Assembly (NCBI RefSeq): GCF_026552795.1
Contig: NZ_JANFPI010000002.1
Location: forward strand, 779,013 to 843,012
Source of the DNA: Ectorhizobium quercum
Lineage (GTDB): Bacteria; Pseudomonadota; Alphaproteobacteria; Rhizobiales; Rhizobiaceae
Reading direction: 5' to 3'
DNA: 64,000 nt
The notes beneath the pieces are model-generated. The model worked only from the letters and a program-made list of their open reading frames with translations. It searched no databases and was not told the DNA's origin. The position numbers and the translations under genes are program-made. Positions within the stretch are counted from its first letter, which is position 1; each line of letters starts with the position of its first letter. Below, one piece after another: positions 18,529 through 27,725 of the stretch.

Positions 18529-20562
18529 ATGACCACCCCGCCCCGCATCAAGATCACCGACCTGACGCAAACGGATTTCGCAAACGGCGTTTCGTTTGGA
18601 GACACCGGCGTCTATGAAACGCTGTCAGGAAAAGCCGAGATTTCCGTCGACCCCGCCGATCCTTCTGTTTCGCATGCCTACGATATGGCGCTGGCCGGGC
18701 GTGACGATGACGGCCACGTCAGCGCGCAGACGGACATCTGGATCCTGCGCCCCAAGGATCCGGCAAAGGCCAACGGCACGATCCTTTTCGAATTCGTCAA
18801 CCGCGGCAACAAGCGCTGCCTGCAATTCTTCAACAACGGCGCGCCGACCAACCGCCCGTCCTCCGCCGCCGACGCCGGCAACGGCTTCCTGATGCGGCAG
18901 GGTTACACGGTCGTCATCGCCGCATGGCAGGGCGACGTCCTGCCGGGCGACGGCCGCATGACCATCAAGGTGCCCGAAGCCACCGGAAACGGAACGCCGC
19001 TTTCCGCCCGCATCAAGGTCGAGTTCATCTGCGATACGCCCGGCGTGACCTGCCTGCCGCTCTCCGGCAAGACAGGTACCTACAGCTATCCGGCGCGGTC
19101 GCTCGATCCCGCCGCCGCACGGCTGCAAAGACGCCGCTATCCCCATGCGCAGCCGGAAACCCTCGGTTCGGATCGTTGGTCCTTCACGCAGGTTCTCGGC
19201 AATGGCGGTGGCCTGGCGCGCGGCGACGTGCAGGGCGGCGAGCAGGCGTTAATACCGTCCGCCTCGCATATCCACCTGCCGGAAGGTTTCCGGCCGGGCT
19301 GGATCTACGAACTGACCTATGAGGCGACGCGGCCGCTCGTGTTCGACATGGGCTTCATCGCCGTGCGGGAGCTGATCGCCTTTTTCAAGAACGACCGCAG
19401 CCCGGCCAATCCGCTCGCTGCCGGCGGCACGTTGCCGAAATTCGCCATCGCATGGGGACGCTCCCAGTCCGGACGCTGCATCCGCGACTTCATCTACCGC
19501 GGCTTCAATGCGGATTACGCGGGGCGGCGCGTTTTCGACGGCATGCTTCCGCATATTTCCGGTGCCGGCAAAACGATGCTCAACCGCTTCGCCAACCTCG
19601 TCGTGGCGGCCTCGCGGCAATATGAGGACAATCTCAATCCGGCCGATCGCTTCCCGTTCTCCTATGCGATGAGCCGCGATCACATCAGCGGCCGCAAGGA
19701 CGCCATCCTCAAACGGCCGGAGACCGATCCGCTGGTGATCCACACGCAGACGGCTTCCGAATACTGGCACCGGCGCGGATCGCTGGTGCATACGGACAGC
19801 CGGGGCAACGACCTCGAACTGCCGGAAACCGTCCGCTACTACTACTGGGCCAGCTCGCAGCACTGGTCCGATCCCACGCCGGCAAAGCCGCCGCTTGGCA
19901 TCTGCACCAACCATCAGAACATCGTCTCGACGGTGGCCTTCTTCCGCGGCACACTGCTCCTGATGCAGAAGTGGCTGGAAGGCGAAGCACCGCCGCCGAG
20001 CCGCTATCCGAAGAAGGCCGACGGGACGCTGGTAAGCTTCGAGGAATGGCGGGCGGCGTTTCCCGCCATTCCCGGCACTCTGCTTCCAAGGGAGCCCAAT
20101 CTTCTGCCCGCTGTCGACTACGGACCGGGCTTCGACGAGGGCGCGCCCGCCCCGGCCGATCCCGCCGTCGATGCGAACAGGCACTATGCCGTTCTGGTGC
20201 CAGCCACCGATGCCGATGGAAACGATCGCGCCGGCCTTCTCGCGCCAATGGTTCAGGTGCCGCTCGGAACCTACACGGGCTGGAACCTGCGCGGCCGGGG
20301 CCACGGCTACGGTGCGCTGCACGATTTCTCCGGCAGCTATATCCCCTTCCCCGTGAGCGCTGAGGAACGAGCGCTGACCGGCGATCCCCGGCCGGCGATC
20401 CTGGAACGGTTCGATACCCCGCAAGACTATTCGGACGCCATCCGCCGCGCCGCGGAGACACTGTGCGCCGAAGGCTTCTACCACCCTGACGATATCGAAT
20501 TCGCAACAGCCATGACGCTCGGTTTCGGGGCGGTCAACCATCTCCACGATCTCTCGACCTGA
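18529..20562 (+). CDS. Large alpha/beta-hydrolase-domain protein (Abhydrolase_10-like), copy 1
   Basis: 677-residue protein of a poorly characterised family annotated as alpha/beta hydrolase domain-containing protein. Nucleophile-elbow candidate WGRSQSGRCIRDF (about residues 309-321), the segment GWIYELTYEATRPLV, and a C-terminal region with PLGTYTGWNLR. The N-terminal third contains the conserved FEFVNRGNKR. I chose ATG 18529 because AGGAG lies at 18520-18524; an in-frame ATG at 18517 overlaps the previous stop. No signal peptide seen. It is paralogous to 24854-26812. Reaction unknown; hydrolysis of an ester or amide is expected from the fold. Confidence 0.8.
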   Translation: MTTPPRIKITDLTQTDFANGVSFGDTGVYETLSGKAEISVDPADPSVSHAYDMALAGRDDDGHVSAQTDIWILRPKDPAKANGTILFEFVNRGNKRCLQFFNNGAPTNRPSSAADAGNGFLMRQGYTVVIAAWQGDVLPGDGRMTIKVPEATGNGTPLSARIKVEFICDTPGVTCLPLSGKTGTYSYPARSLDPAAARLQRRRYPHAQPETLGSDRWSFTQVLGNGGGLARGDVQGGEQALIPSASHIHLPEGFRPGWIYELTYEATRPLVFDMGFIAVRELIAFFKNDRSPANPLAAGGTLPKFAIAWGRSQSGRCIRDFIYRGFNADYAGRRVFDGMLPHISGAGKTMLNRFANLVVAASRQYEDNLNPADRFPFSYAMSRDHISGRKDAILKRPETDPLVIHTQTASEYWHRRGSLVHTDSRGNDLELPETVRYYYWASSQHWSDPTPAKPPLGICTNHQNIVSTVAFFRGTLLLMQKWLEGEAPPPSRYPKKADGTLVSFEEWRAAFPAIPGTLLPREPNLLPAVDYGPGFDEGAPAPADPAVDANRHYAVLVPATDADGNDRAGLLAPMVQVPLGTYTGWNLRGRGHGYGALHDFSGSYIPFPVSAEERALTGDPRPAILERFDTPQDYSDAIRRAAETLCAEGFYHPDDIEFATAMTLGFGAVNHLHDLST

Positions 20563-20595
20563 CCGCCGGGAACGGCCTCTACAAGAAAGACAGTC

Positions 20596-21765
20596 ATGAA
20601 GTACCTAGCCAAGAGAATTACAGGAAGTTCGAAAAAATCCTTCGGCATGTACGCCCGGGCCGCGGCGTTGCACGATACCGGCCGCGATCTCATCCACATG
20701 GAACTCGGCAGCCCGCATGCCGACACGCCAAACGGCATCAAGCAGGCGACCATCCGGGCCCTGCTCGCCGGCGACGTGCATTATTCGCATTTCCAGGGCA
20801 TACCCAAGCTGCGCAAGGCGCTGGCGGAGAAGCTCTCGGCCAGGAACGGCCTCGACTACACGCCCGACGAGATCGTCGTCACCAACGGCCTGACCCATGC
20901 CTCGTTCGCTGCCTTCATGGCGCTGCTCGATCCGGGCGATGAGGTGATCCTGCTCGAACCCTATTATCCGCAGCATGTCGGCAAGATCGAACTCGCCGGC
21001 GCCAAGCCGGTTTTCGCCAGGCTGGATGCGGCCAACCGCTTCTCGATCAATCCGGCGCTGATCGAGGAAAAGATCACGCCGAAGACGAAGATGATCGCGC
21101 TGATCAACCCCTGCAACCCGACGGGCCGCGTCTATAGCCGCGAGGAACTACAGGGGCTTGCCGATCTCGCGATCAAGCACGATCTGCTGATCGCCTCCGA
21201 CGAGGTGTACGAGGAAATCCTCTTCGACAATGCGAAGCACATTTCCATCGCCTCGCTGCCGGGCATGCGCGAACGCACGATCTCGATGTTCGCCTTCACC
21301 AAGAGCTTTGCGATGGACGGCTGGCGGATCGGCTACCTGACGGCGCCGTCGAACCTCATCGAGGGCATCCTGAAGATCACCACCAACGACGTCACCCACG
21401 TCAATACCTTCATCCAGGAGGGCGCCTATGCGGCAGTGACCGGGCCTTCGGACGTGCTTCATGACCTCGTGGAGGAGGACAGGATCAAGCGCGACATCGT
21501 CGTCAGCCGCCTCAACCAGATGCCGGGCGTTACCTGTGACTGGCCGGAAGGCACCATCTACGCATTCCCGAATGTCGCCGCTCTCGGCATCCCGGCCCAG
21601 TCGCTGGCCGAAACCATCCTGGACAAGGCCGATGTCGTTGTCGAGGCGGGCAGTTTCTACGGTTCGACCGGCGAGGGACATCTGCGCGTCTGCTTCGGCT
21701 CCCAGTCGACCGAACGCGTAACGGAAGCGATGAACAGGCTACAGCGCTTCTTCGGCTCGTTGTAA
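20596..21765 (+). CDS. Class I/II (fold-type I) PLP-dependent aminotransferase
   Basis: 389 residues. It has the hallmarks of the aspartate aminotransferase superfamily: NPCNPTGRVYSREE (about 172-185), SDEVYEEILFD (PLP-pyridine Asp), FTKSFAMDGWRIGY with the Schiff-base Lys near residue 236, and a C-terminal arginine in HLRVCFGS for the substrate carboxylate. Last gene of the plus-strand operon starting at 16317; a strong hairpin terminator follows. It probably transfers the amino group of an intermediate to 2-oxoglutarate or pyruvate. Substrate unknown. Confidence 0.9.
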   Translation: MKYLAKRITGSSKKSFGMYARAAALHDTGRDLIHMELGSPHADTPNGIKQATIRALLAGDVHYSHFQGIPKLRKALAEKLSARNGLDYTPDEIVVTNGLTHASFAAFMALLDPGDEVILLEPYYPQHVGKIELAGAKPVFARLDAANRFSINPALIEEKITPKTKMIALINPCNPTGRVYSREELQGLADLAIKHDLLIASDEVYEEILFDNAKHISIASLPGMRERTISMFAFTKSFAMDGWRIGYLTAPSNLIEGILKITTNDVTHVNTFIQEGAYAAVTGPSDVLHDLVEEDRIKRDIVVSRLNQMPGVTCDWPEGTIYAFPNVAALGIPAQSLAETILDKADVVVEAGSFYGSTGEGHLRVCFGSQSTERVTEAMNRLQRFFGSL

Positions 21766-21794
21766 CAGTTCCCCCCTGGAGCGAACCTCTTGCA

Positions 21795-21825
21795 CCCGCC
21801 ATCCCATCCGGATGGCGGGCTTTTT
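21795..21825 (+). terminator. Rho-independent terminator of the 16317-21765 operon
   Basis: Perfect 10-bp stem CCCGCCATCC / GGATGGCGGG with a five-base loop, followed by CTTTTTC, 29 bases after the aminotransferase stop. Confidence 0.85.
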
Positions 21826-21903
21826 CATGCCTGCCGTGATTTCAGTAAAGCACCTAAAGCCATTTGCACGCACTCTGCCGTGGGAAGACGGGAAGCCTCT
21901 TCG

Positions 21904-21940
21904 AAAAAAGAGAGGCGGCGGATCACGATCCGCCGCCTCT
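21904..21940 (-). terminator. Rho-independent terminator of the SBP 2 gene
   Basis: A perfect 14-bp stem (AGAGGCGGCGGATC and its complement) with a two-base loop at 21911-21940. On the minus strand it is followed by CTTTTTTCG. It lies 21 bases past the SBP 2 stop and faces the plus-strand terminator at 21795. Confidence 0.9.
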
Positions 21941-21961
21941 CATCCACCGCGCCGCTTCTTC

Positions 21962-23548
21962 TCAGTTGACCTTCAGATCCTTCAGCAGAAGGGTCGAATC
22001 GGGCCGCATCACGCCCTCTATGTTCTCCTTGGCGCTCCAGACGAGGAAGGGCTGGTGCAGGAAAACGGCGTAGACCTGCTCCTTGCCGATTTCGATGCCC
22101 TTCCTGTAAAGTTCCTGCCGCTCGGCCGGATCGAAGGTGATCCGGATCTCACGGGCGACCTTGTCCAGATCCTCGTTATGCCAGAGTGCCCAGTTGAAGA
22201 AGCCTTCGCCGGCTTCGGGATTGCGGGTCATCATCAAAGACGTGAAGGCGTCCTGGGTATCCCAGCTGCTCGCCACCCCGATCAGATGGAAACTCGAACT
22301 CGGGCCATTGACCAGCAGTTTGGCGAATTCCGGCCAGACATAGGTTTTCAGCCGGACATCGATGCCGATGCGCGCGAGCATCGAGACCGCCGCCTTGCAA
22401 ATGTCTTCGGCATTCGCATAGCGTTCCGACGGGCAGTTGAGCTGGGCGGCGAAACCATCGGGATAGCCGGCCTCGGCGAGCAGCGCCTTGGCCCTTTCCA
22501 CATCGGTGGGCCAGCGCTTGTCAAGATCTTCCTGATAGCCGCCGAAACCGGGAATGGAGGGTATTCCGACAACCCGGGCATTGCCGCGCATGATGCGGCT
22601 GACGATCACATCGGCGTCGATCGCCTGGGCGATCGCCTGGCGCACCCTGACATCCTTGAACGGATTGGCGTTCAGCGGATTGCCCTGCTTGTCCCAGACA
22701 TCGAGGGCGACATCGCGGCTGCCATCCATTTCGAACTGCATCCACAGAAGCTGGGGCGCCTTGTTGATCTGGAGTTGGGGCGTTGCCTCGATGCGTTCGA
22801 TATCCTGATAGGGAACATCGGAAATCAGGTCCACCTCGCCGGACAGCAGCGCGGAAACGCGAGTGGGCGTGGAGGTGATCGGTACATAGGTCGCCTCCGT
22901 CACATTGCCGCTTGCCTCGCCCCAATAATCGTCGAACCGCTCGAAAACGGTCCTCACATTCGGGTCGTGCTGCTTCAGCCGCATGGCGCCCGTGCCGTTC
23001 TCATGCCGCAGAGAATAGGCCTCGGTTCCGGTCGCACCGAGGCTCGGAATGGCCTCGAGGCCATTGGCTAAGGACCAGGCTTTGGACATGATGAACATGC
23101 GCACCATCTTGTCCGGCAGAATCGGATCCGGCTGCTTGCTGGTCACGTCGACGGTCGTCGCGTCGACGGCCACGGCCTTCTCGATCTGGCCGAAATACGC
23201 GGCATAATAGCCGCTATCCTTCGAGCGCATGATGGAGAAGACCACATCCTCGGCGGTCATCAGGCTCCCATCATGGAACTTCACGCCTTCGCGGATCTTG
23301 AAGGTCCAGGTGAGGTCGTCCTTCTTCGTCCAGGAAACGGCGAGCCCCGGGGCGGGCTTCATATCCGGCGTCAAGGCGACGAGACTGTCGTAAACCTGTC
23401 GGAACAGCGCCGTCGTGGTGAAGTCGTTGGTACCGTGCGGATCGAAGGTCAGCGGTGAAACCGGCCCTGCGAACCGGAGCGCCTCCGCGTTCGCACCACC
23501 AGCTAGCAACGAGATTGCAAGCGCCGTACAGGCAAGAAATCGTTTCAT
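21962..23548 (-). CDS. Dipeptide/opine-type ABC transporter substrate-binding protein (SBP 2)
   Basis: 528-residue SBP_bac_5 receptor with signal peptide MKRFLACTALAISLLAGGA, likely cleaved at ANA|EA. It mirrors SBP 1 at 11947 in many places (LTFDPHGTNDFTTTALFRQ, VRQAIAQAIDADVIVSRI, ICKAAVSMLARIGIDV). No second set of permease or ATPase genes adjoins it, so it probably feeds the same DppBCDF importer with a related ligand (inference). It lies 69 bases downstream of the aspartoacylase-like gene on the same strand, probably co-transcribed. Confidence 0.92.
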   Translation of the reverse strand: MKRFLACTALAISLLAGGANAEALRFAGPVSPLTFDPHGTNDFTTTALFRQVYDSLVALTPDMKPAPGLAVSWTKKDDLTWTFKIREGVKFHDGSLMTAEDVVFSIMRSKDSGYYAAYFGQIEKAVAVDATTVDVTSKQPDPILPDKMVRMFIMSKAWSLANGLEAIPSLGATGTEAYSLRHENGTGAMRLKQHDPNVRTVFERFDDYWGEASGNVTEATYVPITSTPTRVSALLSGEVDLISDVPYQDIERIEATPQLQINKAPQLLWMQFEMDGSRDVALDVWDKQGNPLNANPFKDVRVRQAIAQAIDADVIVSRIMRGNARVVGIPSIPGFGGYQEDLDKRWPTDVERAKALLAEAGYPDGFAAQLNCPSERYANAEDICKAAVSMLARIGIDVRLKTYVWPEFAKLLVNGPSSSFHLIGVASSWDTQDAFTSLMMTRNPEAGEGFFNWALWHNEDLDKVAREIRITFDPAERQELYRKGIEIGKEQVYAVFLHQPFLVWSAKENIEGVMRPDSTLLLKDLKVN

Positions 23549-23617
23549 GTGTTCATTCCCCTTTTTTGGTTCCGGACATACGTCCGCAGTCTGAAAGCGA
23601 ATGGAGCGGCCCCCTTG

Positions 23618-24739
23618 TCAGTAGTGCTTCGGGTCCGGGAGCGGGTCCTTGCCGGCCACCTTGCCGACGACATCGTCGGCCTGGGCGACGACCGCATGGC
23701 GGCAGGCGAACAACAGGCCGGCAGTCGCGCTGCGGATCGGGTGACGCACGGCATCGATCTCGCGGACGAAGGGCTGGACGACCTCGGCAATCACCTCGCC
23801 CTTTTCGATGAATTCGCCGAGACGGCGCTTGTAGACGACGATCCCCGGCACCGGCGTGCGGATGAACTCAACGCCTTCGAAACGGATTGCCTCCACCAGA
23901 GGCCTTGCGGGCGGGACGCTTCCCGCCACGCAGCCGTTCGCGGTGAGCAGGGCGAACAGGTTGCCTGCGTCGGCCTTCGCCTGCGCGTCGTCGACATGGC
24001 CCGACCCGCGCAGTTCCAGCGTGACGCTCAGACAGGCCTGCGGGATGGGAATGCCCGCTCCGAAATGCCTGGCGAGATCCGCCCACGGACGACTGCACGC
24101 CGTATCGAAAAGCGGCGGGTAATCCGCATAAAAGATCAGCTGCGGATCGAGATGTCCGGCCAGCCTGTCCTTGAAGGGCAGCGTCCAGGGCGCCAGAACC
24201 GCAGCGAAGATCGCATCCTCCTCGGCATGCATGTCGAAGACGTAATCGGCATCGCAGGCGAGCCCGAGTAGCGTGAGGCGCAGGTCGTCAAGCTCTGTCT
24301 TCGGCACGCGCGATGCGATCACATCCTTCATCGCCTTGCGGATGAAAGCGACGTTTCTGTCGGCATCCTGCGTCAGGGCTCCCTCAAGCTGCGGCGCGGT
24401 AACGGCCGCCAGATCCAGAAAACCGCGGTTGAAATTGGCACCGGACGCCAGCGAATGACGTCCCAGATGCACGCCCAGAACGGTATCGCCGAGGCCGATC
24501 GGATTAGCGGCCGGAACGACGATAATCTCGCCGGCGATCCGCGAGGCGGCATCCGCCTCCTTCAGCATCGGCAGCAGGTGATGGGCGATGACCATGCCCG
24601 GCGTCTCCGCCGCGTGAAGCCCCGCCTGGATATAGACCTTGGGGCGGGCGCCCCGCTCACCGAAACGATGAACCGTAAGGCTGCGTTCGACGCCGGCATT
24701 GGAAGCCTTCAGAACGATTTGCTCGGCAAGATAAGTCAT
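23618..24739 (-). CDS. Succinylglutamate desuccinylase/aspartoacylase-like (M14) zinc hydrolase
   Basis: 373-residue cytoplasmic metallohydrolase. Zinc motif H42-x-x-E45 in AGLHAAETPG and a further His in YVFDMHAEED fit the AstE/AspA family, which removes acyl groups from N-acyl amino acids. The C-terminal beta domain (PVPGIVVYKRRLGEFIEKGE) is typical of this group. ATG 24739 is chosen over TTG 24802, since the added 21 residues would be encoded by the operator region. It may deacylate a substrate brought in by the adjacent SBP 2 (inference). Confidence 0.82.
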   Translation of the reverse strand: MTYLAEQIVLKASNAGVERSLTVHRFGERGARPKVYIQAGLHAAETPGMVIAHHLLPMLKEADAASRIAGEIIVVPAANPIGLGDTVLGVHLGRHSLASGANFNRGFLDLAAVTAPQLEGALTQDADRNVAFIRKAMKDVIASRVPKTELDDLRLTLLGLACDADYVFDMHAEEDAIFAAVLAPWTLPFKDRLAGHLDPQLIFYADYPPLFDTACSRPWADLARHFGAGIPIPQACLSVTLELRGSGHVDDAQAKADAGNLFALLTANGCVAGSVPPARPLVEAIRFEGVEFIRTPVPGIVVYKRRLGEFIEKGEVIAEVVQPFVREIDAVRHPIRSATAGLLFACRHAVVAQADDVVGKVAGKDPLPDPKHY

Positions 24740-24768
24740 GGAGGAACTCGATTTTATATTGATGTTGT

Positions 24769-24780
24769 GATCAAATGATC
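24769..24780. promoter_or_regulatory. Conserved palindromic operator GATCAAATGATC (site C)
   Basis: Between the M14 hydrolase (start 24739, minus) and the second alpha/beta-hydrolase gene (start 24854, plus), 30 bases before the minus-strand start codon. Third copy of the motif found at 13589 and 16249. Confidence 0.6.
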
Positions 24781-24853
24781 TATTAATCTTTCCTATTGTC
24801 AATAGTCATCGCGTCCCGCGCCCCGCAATTTTGAATTCGTCGAGATTGTCCCC

Positions 24854-26812
24854 ATGTCCTCATCTGCCCGCCCCCTCATCTCGTTTCAGGAAACGAAGCG
24901 CATCTCGCCCGCCTATGACGGGCGGGAATTTGGAACCGCCGGGCCGTATGAATGGGTTTTCGGCACACTCAATTGCGAGATCGATCCGGACAGTCCGCGC
25001 AACAGGGACATTGCCCTTCTCGATCTGGCACCGCGAAACGCAGGCGGCTTCGTCGAATACGAAACCGAAATCGAGATTCTGAAACCGGTCGACGAGAGCA
25101 GAGGCAACGGGTGGCTTCTCTACGATGTGCTGAACCGCGGCACGAAGCGGGCAATCCAGCGCATCAACACGGGGCCGGCGACCAACATGCCGTTCGCAAA
25201 TGAGCATCTCGGAACCGCCTATCTTCTGGAGAGGGGCTTTACCGTCGTCTGGAGTTCATGGCAGGGCGACGTCCCGGCTGGCGCCGGACGGATGCTGGCG
25301 AAGCTGCCGGTCGCGGCAAGGCCCGATGGGCCCTACACGGGCGCCTCCCGTGAGGAGTTCATCAAGGATGCTCGCGCGGCCATCCGCGAGGATACCATCG
25401 AAGAGGTTTCGGACAGCCTCTTCCGCTATCGCCTTGCCTATCCCGCCGCCGATATCGCCGACGCCTCCGCCAGCCTGACGGTGCGCCAGAACGAGGCCGA
25501 TCCGCGCCAGACTCCGGCCGACCTGACCTGGCGCTATCTCGACGAAACCACGATCGAGATCGAGCATCCGGCAAACTTCGTCTTCGACCGCGGCGCGATC
25601 TACGAATTCATCTACACGGCCAGGAACCCGGTGGTGATGGGGCTGGGGTTCAGCGCCGTGCGCGATACGCTGTCGTTCCTGCGCTACGGCGGGGCGGACG
25701 GCACGCCGCATCCCCTCAAGGCGTCCTATCGCAAGGCGCTGGGCTTCGGCCTCTCGCAAAGCGGTCGTTTCCTGCGCGACTTTCTCCACCGCGGCTTCAA
25801 CGCCGATCTTGCCGGCCGTCCCGTTTTCGACGCCGTGATGCCGCTCATCGCCGGGTCCCGCAAGATCTTCCTGAACGAGCCCTTCAGCCAGCCGGGCCGG
25901 TTTTCGCGCCAGCACGAGGATCACACGTTTCCCGGCGACCAGTTTCCCTTCGGCTATGCAGACCAGTTCGATCCCGTCAGCGGCAGGACGGACGGTATCC
26001 TGAACCGTCCGGTTGCGGACGGCGTTTGCCCGAAGATCATGCATGTCGACACCGACTCGGAGTACATGTCCGCGCGCTCGTCGCTGGTCACGACGGATGC
26101 CGAAGGAAACGACGTCGCCCTGCCGGACAATGTCAGGCTCTACCTCGCCTCCAGCGTGGCGCATGGCGATTACGCCCTGCCGCCGGAAATCGCCTCGGCG
26201 AAAGGAAACACCCTGACATACGGGACGCTGACGCGGGCGCTGATCGATGCGCTGGTCGAGTGGATCGAAAACGGCACACTCCCGCCGTCAAGTGTCTACC
26301 CGACCCGCGCGGCAGGGACGCTGGTCGATCCGGAGATCGCGGCACAGGCCTTCCCCAAGATCGGCAATGCCGAATTTCCGGCCCATATCAACGCACTCCG
26401 GCTGACGGATCATACCTCCATGCCGCCCGCGACAGGCCAGCAGTACCGGGTAGGCATCAGCGCAATCGATAGCGACGGGAACAGCATCGGCGGCGTCCCC
26501 CATCCGCTGCTCATCGCCCCGGCGGGAACCCATACCGGCTGGCAGATACGCAAGGCCGGCTATGCCCAGGGCGAACTCTTCAATGTCTTCGGTTCCTACT
26601 GGCCCTTCGCGGCGACGCGCGCCGACCGCCTGCGGGACAACGATTCCCGCCCGTCGCTGGAAGAGCGCTATGGCAGCGAGCAGGCCTGGCGCGACGCCCT
26701 GGCCGAGGGACTGGCAGGGCTGGCCGACGAAGGCTTCCTGCTGGAGGAAGACAAGGCACGCATACTGGAACGCGCCGAAGCCGGCTACTTCACGACATTC
26801 AACTTCATCTGA
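24854..26812 (+). CDS. Large alpha/beta-hydrolase-domain protein (Abhydrolase_10-like), copy 2
   Basis: 652 residues, the same family as 18529-20562. Shared landmarks: LLYDVLNRGTKR, FTVVWSSWQGDVPAGAGRM, GFGLSQSGRFLRDFLHRGF (nucleophile elbow) and RPVFDAVMPLIAG. A catalytic His is probably in the C-terminal third. The two copies are clearly diverged rather than recent duplicates, so they may act on successive intermediates or related substrates. No signal peptide. Single-gene plus-strand unit from the site C promoter, followed by the convergent GntR gene. Confidence 0.8.
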   Translation: MSSSARPLISFQETKRISPAYDGREFGTAGPYEWVFGTLNCEIDPDSPRNRDIALLDLAPRNAGGFVEYETEIEILKPVDESRGNGWLLYDVLNRGTKRAIQRINTGPATNMPFANEHLGTAYLLERGFTVVWSSWQGDVPAGAGRMLAKLPVAARPDGPYTGASREEFIKDARAAIREDTIEEVSDSLFRYRLAYPAADIADASASLTVRQNEADPRQTPADLTWRYLDETTIEIEHPANFVFDRGAIYEFIYTARNPVVMGLGFSAVRDTLSFLRYGGADGTPHPLKASYRKALGFGLSQSGRFLRDFLHRGFNADLAGRPVFDAVMPLIAGSRKIFLNEPFSQPGRFSRQHEDHTFPGDQFPFGYADQFDPVSGRTDGILNRPVADGVCPKIMHVDTDSEYMSARSSLVTTDAEGNDVALPDNVRLYLASSVAHGDYALPPEIASAKGNTLTYGTLTRALIDALVEWIENGTLPPSSVYPTRAAGTLVDPEIAAQAFPKIGNAEFPAHINALRLTDHTSMPPATGQQYRVGISAIDSDGNSIGGVPHPLLIAPAGTHTGWQIRKAGYAQGELFNVFGSYWPFAATRADRLRDNDSRPSLEERYGSEQAWRDALAEGLAGLADEGFLLEEDKARILERAEAGYFTTFNFI

Positions 26813-26888
26813 TATTGCCGACCGCTGTCCGTTCACATCGGACAGGCGACGCACTTCCCCGAACTTGCACAGCCCGGGGAAAGGCATT

Positions 26889-27575
26889 TCAAGGATCGAG
26901 CATGCCGTGCAGCAGCACCTGCGTCGCCTCGATGTCCTTGACCATCAATGCGCCGGCCCGCTTGGCGTCGCCGGCCCTGAAGGCATCTATCATTTCATAA
27001 TGATAGGTCGAATAGGGATGAATGACGCCGGCATCCAGCTGCTGCTCGACGAGATTCGACAGGATCCGCATATAGGGACCGTAGCGCAGCCAGAGCACCT
27101 CGATCATCTGCGGCAGGACTTCCGACCCCGAGCGTTCGTAGATCGAAAAATGAAACTCCTGGTTCTTGCGAAGCATCTGCCGGACCTTGCCTTCGCGTCC
27201 GAGCGCCTCATGCGCCTGCGCAAGAGCGAGGCAATGGTCGATCTCGTCTGTCGTCATGCGCTGTGCGGCAAGTTCCGTCGCCAGTCCCTCGAGGTTCGAC
27301 CTGACCCGGCACAGGTCGTCCAGTCTTTCGCGCGACACCGCCGGAACCCGCGCCGAACCGTTATGGGCGACCTCGAGACCGTTCTCCGCCGCCAGCCGCC
27401 GCAAGGCCTCGCGCACAGGCATATGGCTTGTTCCGAACTGGTTCGCCAGCGAGGCGATAGTCACAGCCTGCCCCGGTTCGAACTCGCCCCACATAAGGGC
27501 ATTCCGCAACTGCTCGTAGACACTGTCCTGCACAGTCGTTCTGGAGGAAACTTTAAGCAACTCGACGTTAATCAT
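26889..27575 (-). CDS. GntR/FCD-family transcriptional regulator
   Basis: 228-residue regulator: N-terminal winged helix (SVYEQLRNALMWGEFEPGQ, then TSHMPVREALRRLAAENGL) and a C-terminal FCD ligand domain with NQEFHFSIYERSG, carrying the metal-site His pattern. I chose ATG 27575 (MINVELLKVSS), which gives the family length; upstream in-frame ATGs up to 27698 would add an atypical tail. Last gene of the catabolic locus, it most likely binds GATCA(A/T)(A/T)TGATC at 13589, 16249 and 24769 and responds to a pathway intermediate (inference). Confidence 0.87.
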   Translation of the reverse strand: MINVELLKVSSRTTVQDSVYEQLRNALMWGEFEPGQAVTIASLANQFGTSHMPVREALRRLAAENGLEVAHNGSARVPAVSRERLDDLCRVRSNLEGLATELAAQRMTTDEIDHCLALAQAHEALGREGKVRQMLRKNQEFHFSIYERSGSEVLPQMIEVLWLRYGPYMRILSNLVEQQLDAGVIHPYSTYHYEMIDAFRAGDAKRAGALMVKDIEATQVLLHGMLDP

Positions 27576-27638
27576 ACGGATCTCAAATTTTTCGATAGCC
27601 GACGTTACACGCAAACCCGACGGCCGAGAAATGATTTT

Positions 27639-27661
27639 TTGATCACAGGACACAAGATCAA
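27639..27661. promoter_or_regulatory. TTGATC-N11-GATCAA inverted repeat upstream of gntR
   Basis: Inverted half sites TTGATC and GATCAA separated by 11 bases, 64 bases upstream of the gntR start. The half sites resemble those of the 12-bp palindrome but with wider spacing. It may serve autoregulation (inference). Confidence 0.4.
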
Positions 27662-27725
27662 TCATAGCGTTCTCCATCCGCGAAAGATCTTTCGTCACTC
27701 GCTACCACCTTCGGTTCTCCGCCGC

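Noticed and set aside
23571..23584. Inverted repeat CGGAC-ATAC-GTCCG upstream of SBP 2 as an operator.
   Set aside because: Short arms in a GC-rich gap within a probable operon; not repeated elsewhere in the locus.
26835..26880. Possible terminator TTCCCCG...CGGGGAA between the second alpha/beta-hydrolase and gntR genes.
   Set aside because: The loop is about 13 bases and there is no T run; too weak to list as a feature.
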